A stretch of 64,000 bases of DNA from Geopsychrobacter electrodiphilus DSM 16401 (GTDB lineage Bacteria > Desulfobacterota > Desulfuromonadia > Desulfuromonadales > Geopsychrobacteraceae), in contig NZ_ARWE01000001.1 of assembly GCF_000384395.1 (NCBI RefSeq), forward strand, positions 744,001 to 808,000, given 5' to 3'. The notes under the pieces are model-generated. The model was given only the letters and a program-made list of their open reading frames with translations, was not told where the DNA came from and searched no databases. A program made the position numbers and the translations under genes. Below are positions 63,189-64,000 of the stretch, piece by piece (position 1 is the stretch's first letter; each line of letters opens with the position of its first letter).

Positions 63189-63869
63189 TCAGCGTATCGT
63201 TGTGTGTTGAAGCGAGGTCGACAGCTGGGTCAGATTCTCGAGAGTCAGGGTTGGTTCGAACTCCCATGGATCGAAAATGGCTGTCGGATTGCGTTTGATC
63301 CAGGCACTGCGCAGCCCTGCCGAGAGGGCCCCGATGACATCGAAGGGGTTGCCGGAGATCAGCCAGGCTTCGGCCCCTGTGCAACTGGCACGGCGCAGAA
63401 AATTTGCGTAGACGCCTGGATTTGGTTTGAAACTGCTGATCTCGCTGGTGCTGATCACATCAATAAAAAAATCACGGATACCGGCCTGTTCGAGCAGGTG
63501 CTGGACATCATCAGTGCGGCCGTTGGAAAAGGCGTAGAGTCTGAATCCGGCCAGCTGGCAGGCCTTGAGTCCTGAGAGTACGTCAGCAAAGGCCGGGAGG
63601 CTGCGGTAGCTGGCGAGCAGTTCGTCGCGTTCACTTCTTGAGAGTGATAACTGCATTGTTGAACAGACGTAATCGAGAGCCTGTCGAGTGCAAACAGCAA
63701 AATCCTGATAATTCTGCATCAGCCCGCGTCGAAACGAATATTCAAGCTGCTTGCTGCGCCACATCTCGCTGGCGGCGTAGGCTTGTCCCCCGATTTTCTG
63801 CTGCAAAGCAGTAATGACTCCCGCAGTATCTATCAGGGTGCCGTAAACATCAAAAGCCAAGGTTATCAT
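63189..63869 (-). CDS. Haloacid dehalogenase type II-like hydrolase
   Basis: A 226-residue HAD enzyme. It has motif I FDVYGTLIDTAG (Asp near residue 6), the FSNGRTDD segment, the motif III lysine in SSFKPNPGVY and the motif IV region WLISGNPFDVIGAL with an asparagine/aspartate pattern. These are typical of L-2-haloacid dehalogenases. AAAGGAGAGC precedes the ATG at 63869. Dehalogenase activity is likely by family, but many members act on phosphates. Confidence 0.87.
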   Translation of the reverse strand: MITLAFDVYGTLIDTAGVITALQQKIGGQAYAASEMWRSKQLEYSFRRGLMQNYQDFAVCTRQALDYVCSTMQLSLSRSERDELLASYRSLPAFADVLSGLKACQLAGFRLYAFSNGRTDDVQHLLEQAGIRDFFIDVISTSEISSFKPNPGVYANFLRRASCTGAEAWLISGNPFDVIGALSAGLRSAWIKRNPTAIFDPWEFEPTLTLENLTQLSTSLQHTTIR

Positions 63870-63952
63870 TTTGCTCTCCTTTTTGGGTTCACAACAGTTT
63901 CCGTCGAGACGTTTTTGGACCTTTGACCCTACAAGGCAAAACAGACACATGT

Positions 63953-64000
63953 TCAGATATCTCTCGAGCGCAAGAAGCTGTCGAGAGCCTCGGCGACCCG
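63953..64000 (-). CDS. C-terminal end of an upstream gene (partial)
   Basis: Sixteen codons ending RVAEALDSFLRSRDI and a TGA run in from the window edge. The codon pattern fits coding DNA and the strand matches the dehalogenase gene, which starts about 84 bases later. Identity cannot be told. Confidence 0.45.
   Translation of the reverse strand, partial: RVAEALDSFLRSRDI

Noticed and set aside
1-64000. CRISPR array, tRNA, rRNA or intact insertion sequence
   Set aside because: No regularly spaced repeats, tRNA T-loop patterns, rRNA cores or transposase genes were seen by reading both strands.

Overview
This window looks like chromosome from a Desulfuromonadia-type deltaproteobacterium (Geobacter, Pelobacter and Desulfuromonas relatives). 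That is inferred from gene content and protein style, not from an rRNA or marker search. The DNA is moderately GC-rich and densely coded. Many starts have clear Shine-Dalgarno sites and many same-strand genes overlap by 1 to 40 bases. I see no rRNA, tRNA, CRISPR array, intact insertion sequence or prophage.

Left part (1-16 kb, almost all minus strand). A purine/nucleoside uptake and salvage operon encodes a BMP-family lipoprotein, an ABC ATPase, two permeases and xanthine phosphoribosyltransferase. An M23 peptidase follows. Next comes a complete 2-oxoglutarate dehydrogenase module (sucA, sucB, lpdA), with the lipoylation genes lipB and lipA and a tiny rubredoxin gene just upstream, then an ElbB-like protein and an XRE-cupin regulator. 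Plus-strand genes at 16-20 kb encode a HAD hydrolase, a small conserved protein, RluD, PgeF and an HNH nuclease.

Glycogen block (20-31 kb, minus). The genes run response regulator, nucleotidyltransferase/phosphohexomutase fusion, GH57 enzyme, GalT-like enzyme, then a 1527-residue protein joining a GH13 amylase-type domain to a full GlgA-type GT5 domain.

Redox block (32.9-41.7 kb, minus). Eight tightly packed genes encode a VTT-membrane/disulfide-reductase fusion, a DUF547 protein, a Na+/solute symporter, a phosphoesterase, glutaredoxin, an alpha/beta-hydrolase/OsmC fusion, a flavin reductase and a radical SAM protein with a cysteine-rich tail. This is the best candidate here for an undescribed functional module.

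Right part (42-64 kb). This holds a UvrD/Rep helicase, an OsmC protein, two Nudix enzymes and a decayed signalling patch at 47.2-48.3 kb. That patch contains an ORF split by a stop, a frameshifted receiver relic and an EAL-domain relic, beside an intact receiver. A proline/branched-chain amino acid region follows: proC, a sigma-54 activator, P5C dehydrogenase, proline dehydrogenase, livKHMGF and a universal stress protein. A palindrome TATGCA-N4-TGCATA lies in front of both the activator gene and the sigma-54 promoter of the dehydrogenase gene, which suggests a small dedicated circuit. A csaA relic, an alkyltransferase-like protein, an MFS transporter, a conserved unknown protein, a small membrane protein and a haloacid-dehalogenase-like enzyme close the window.
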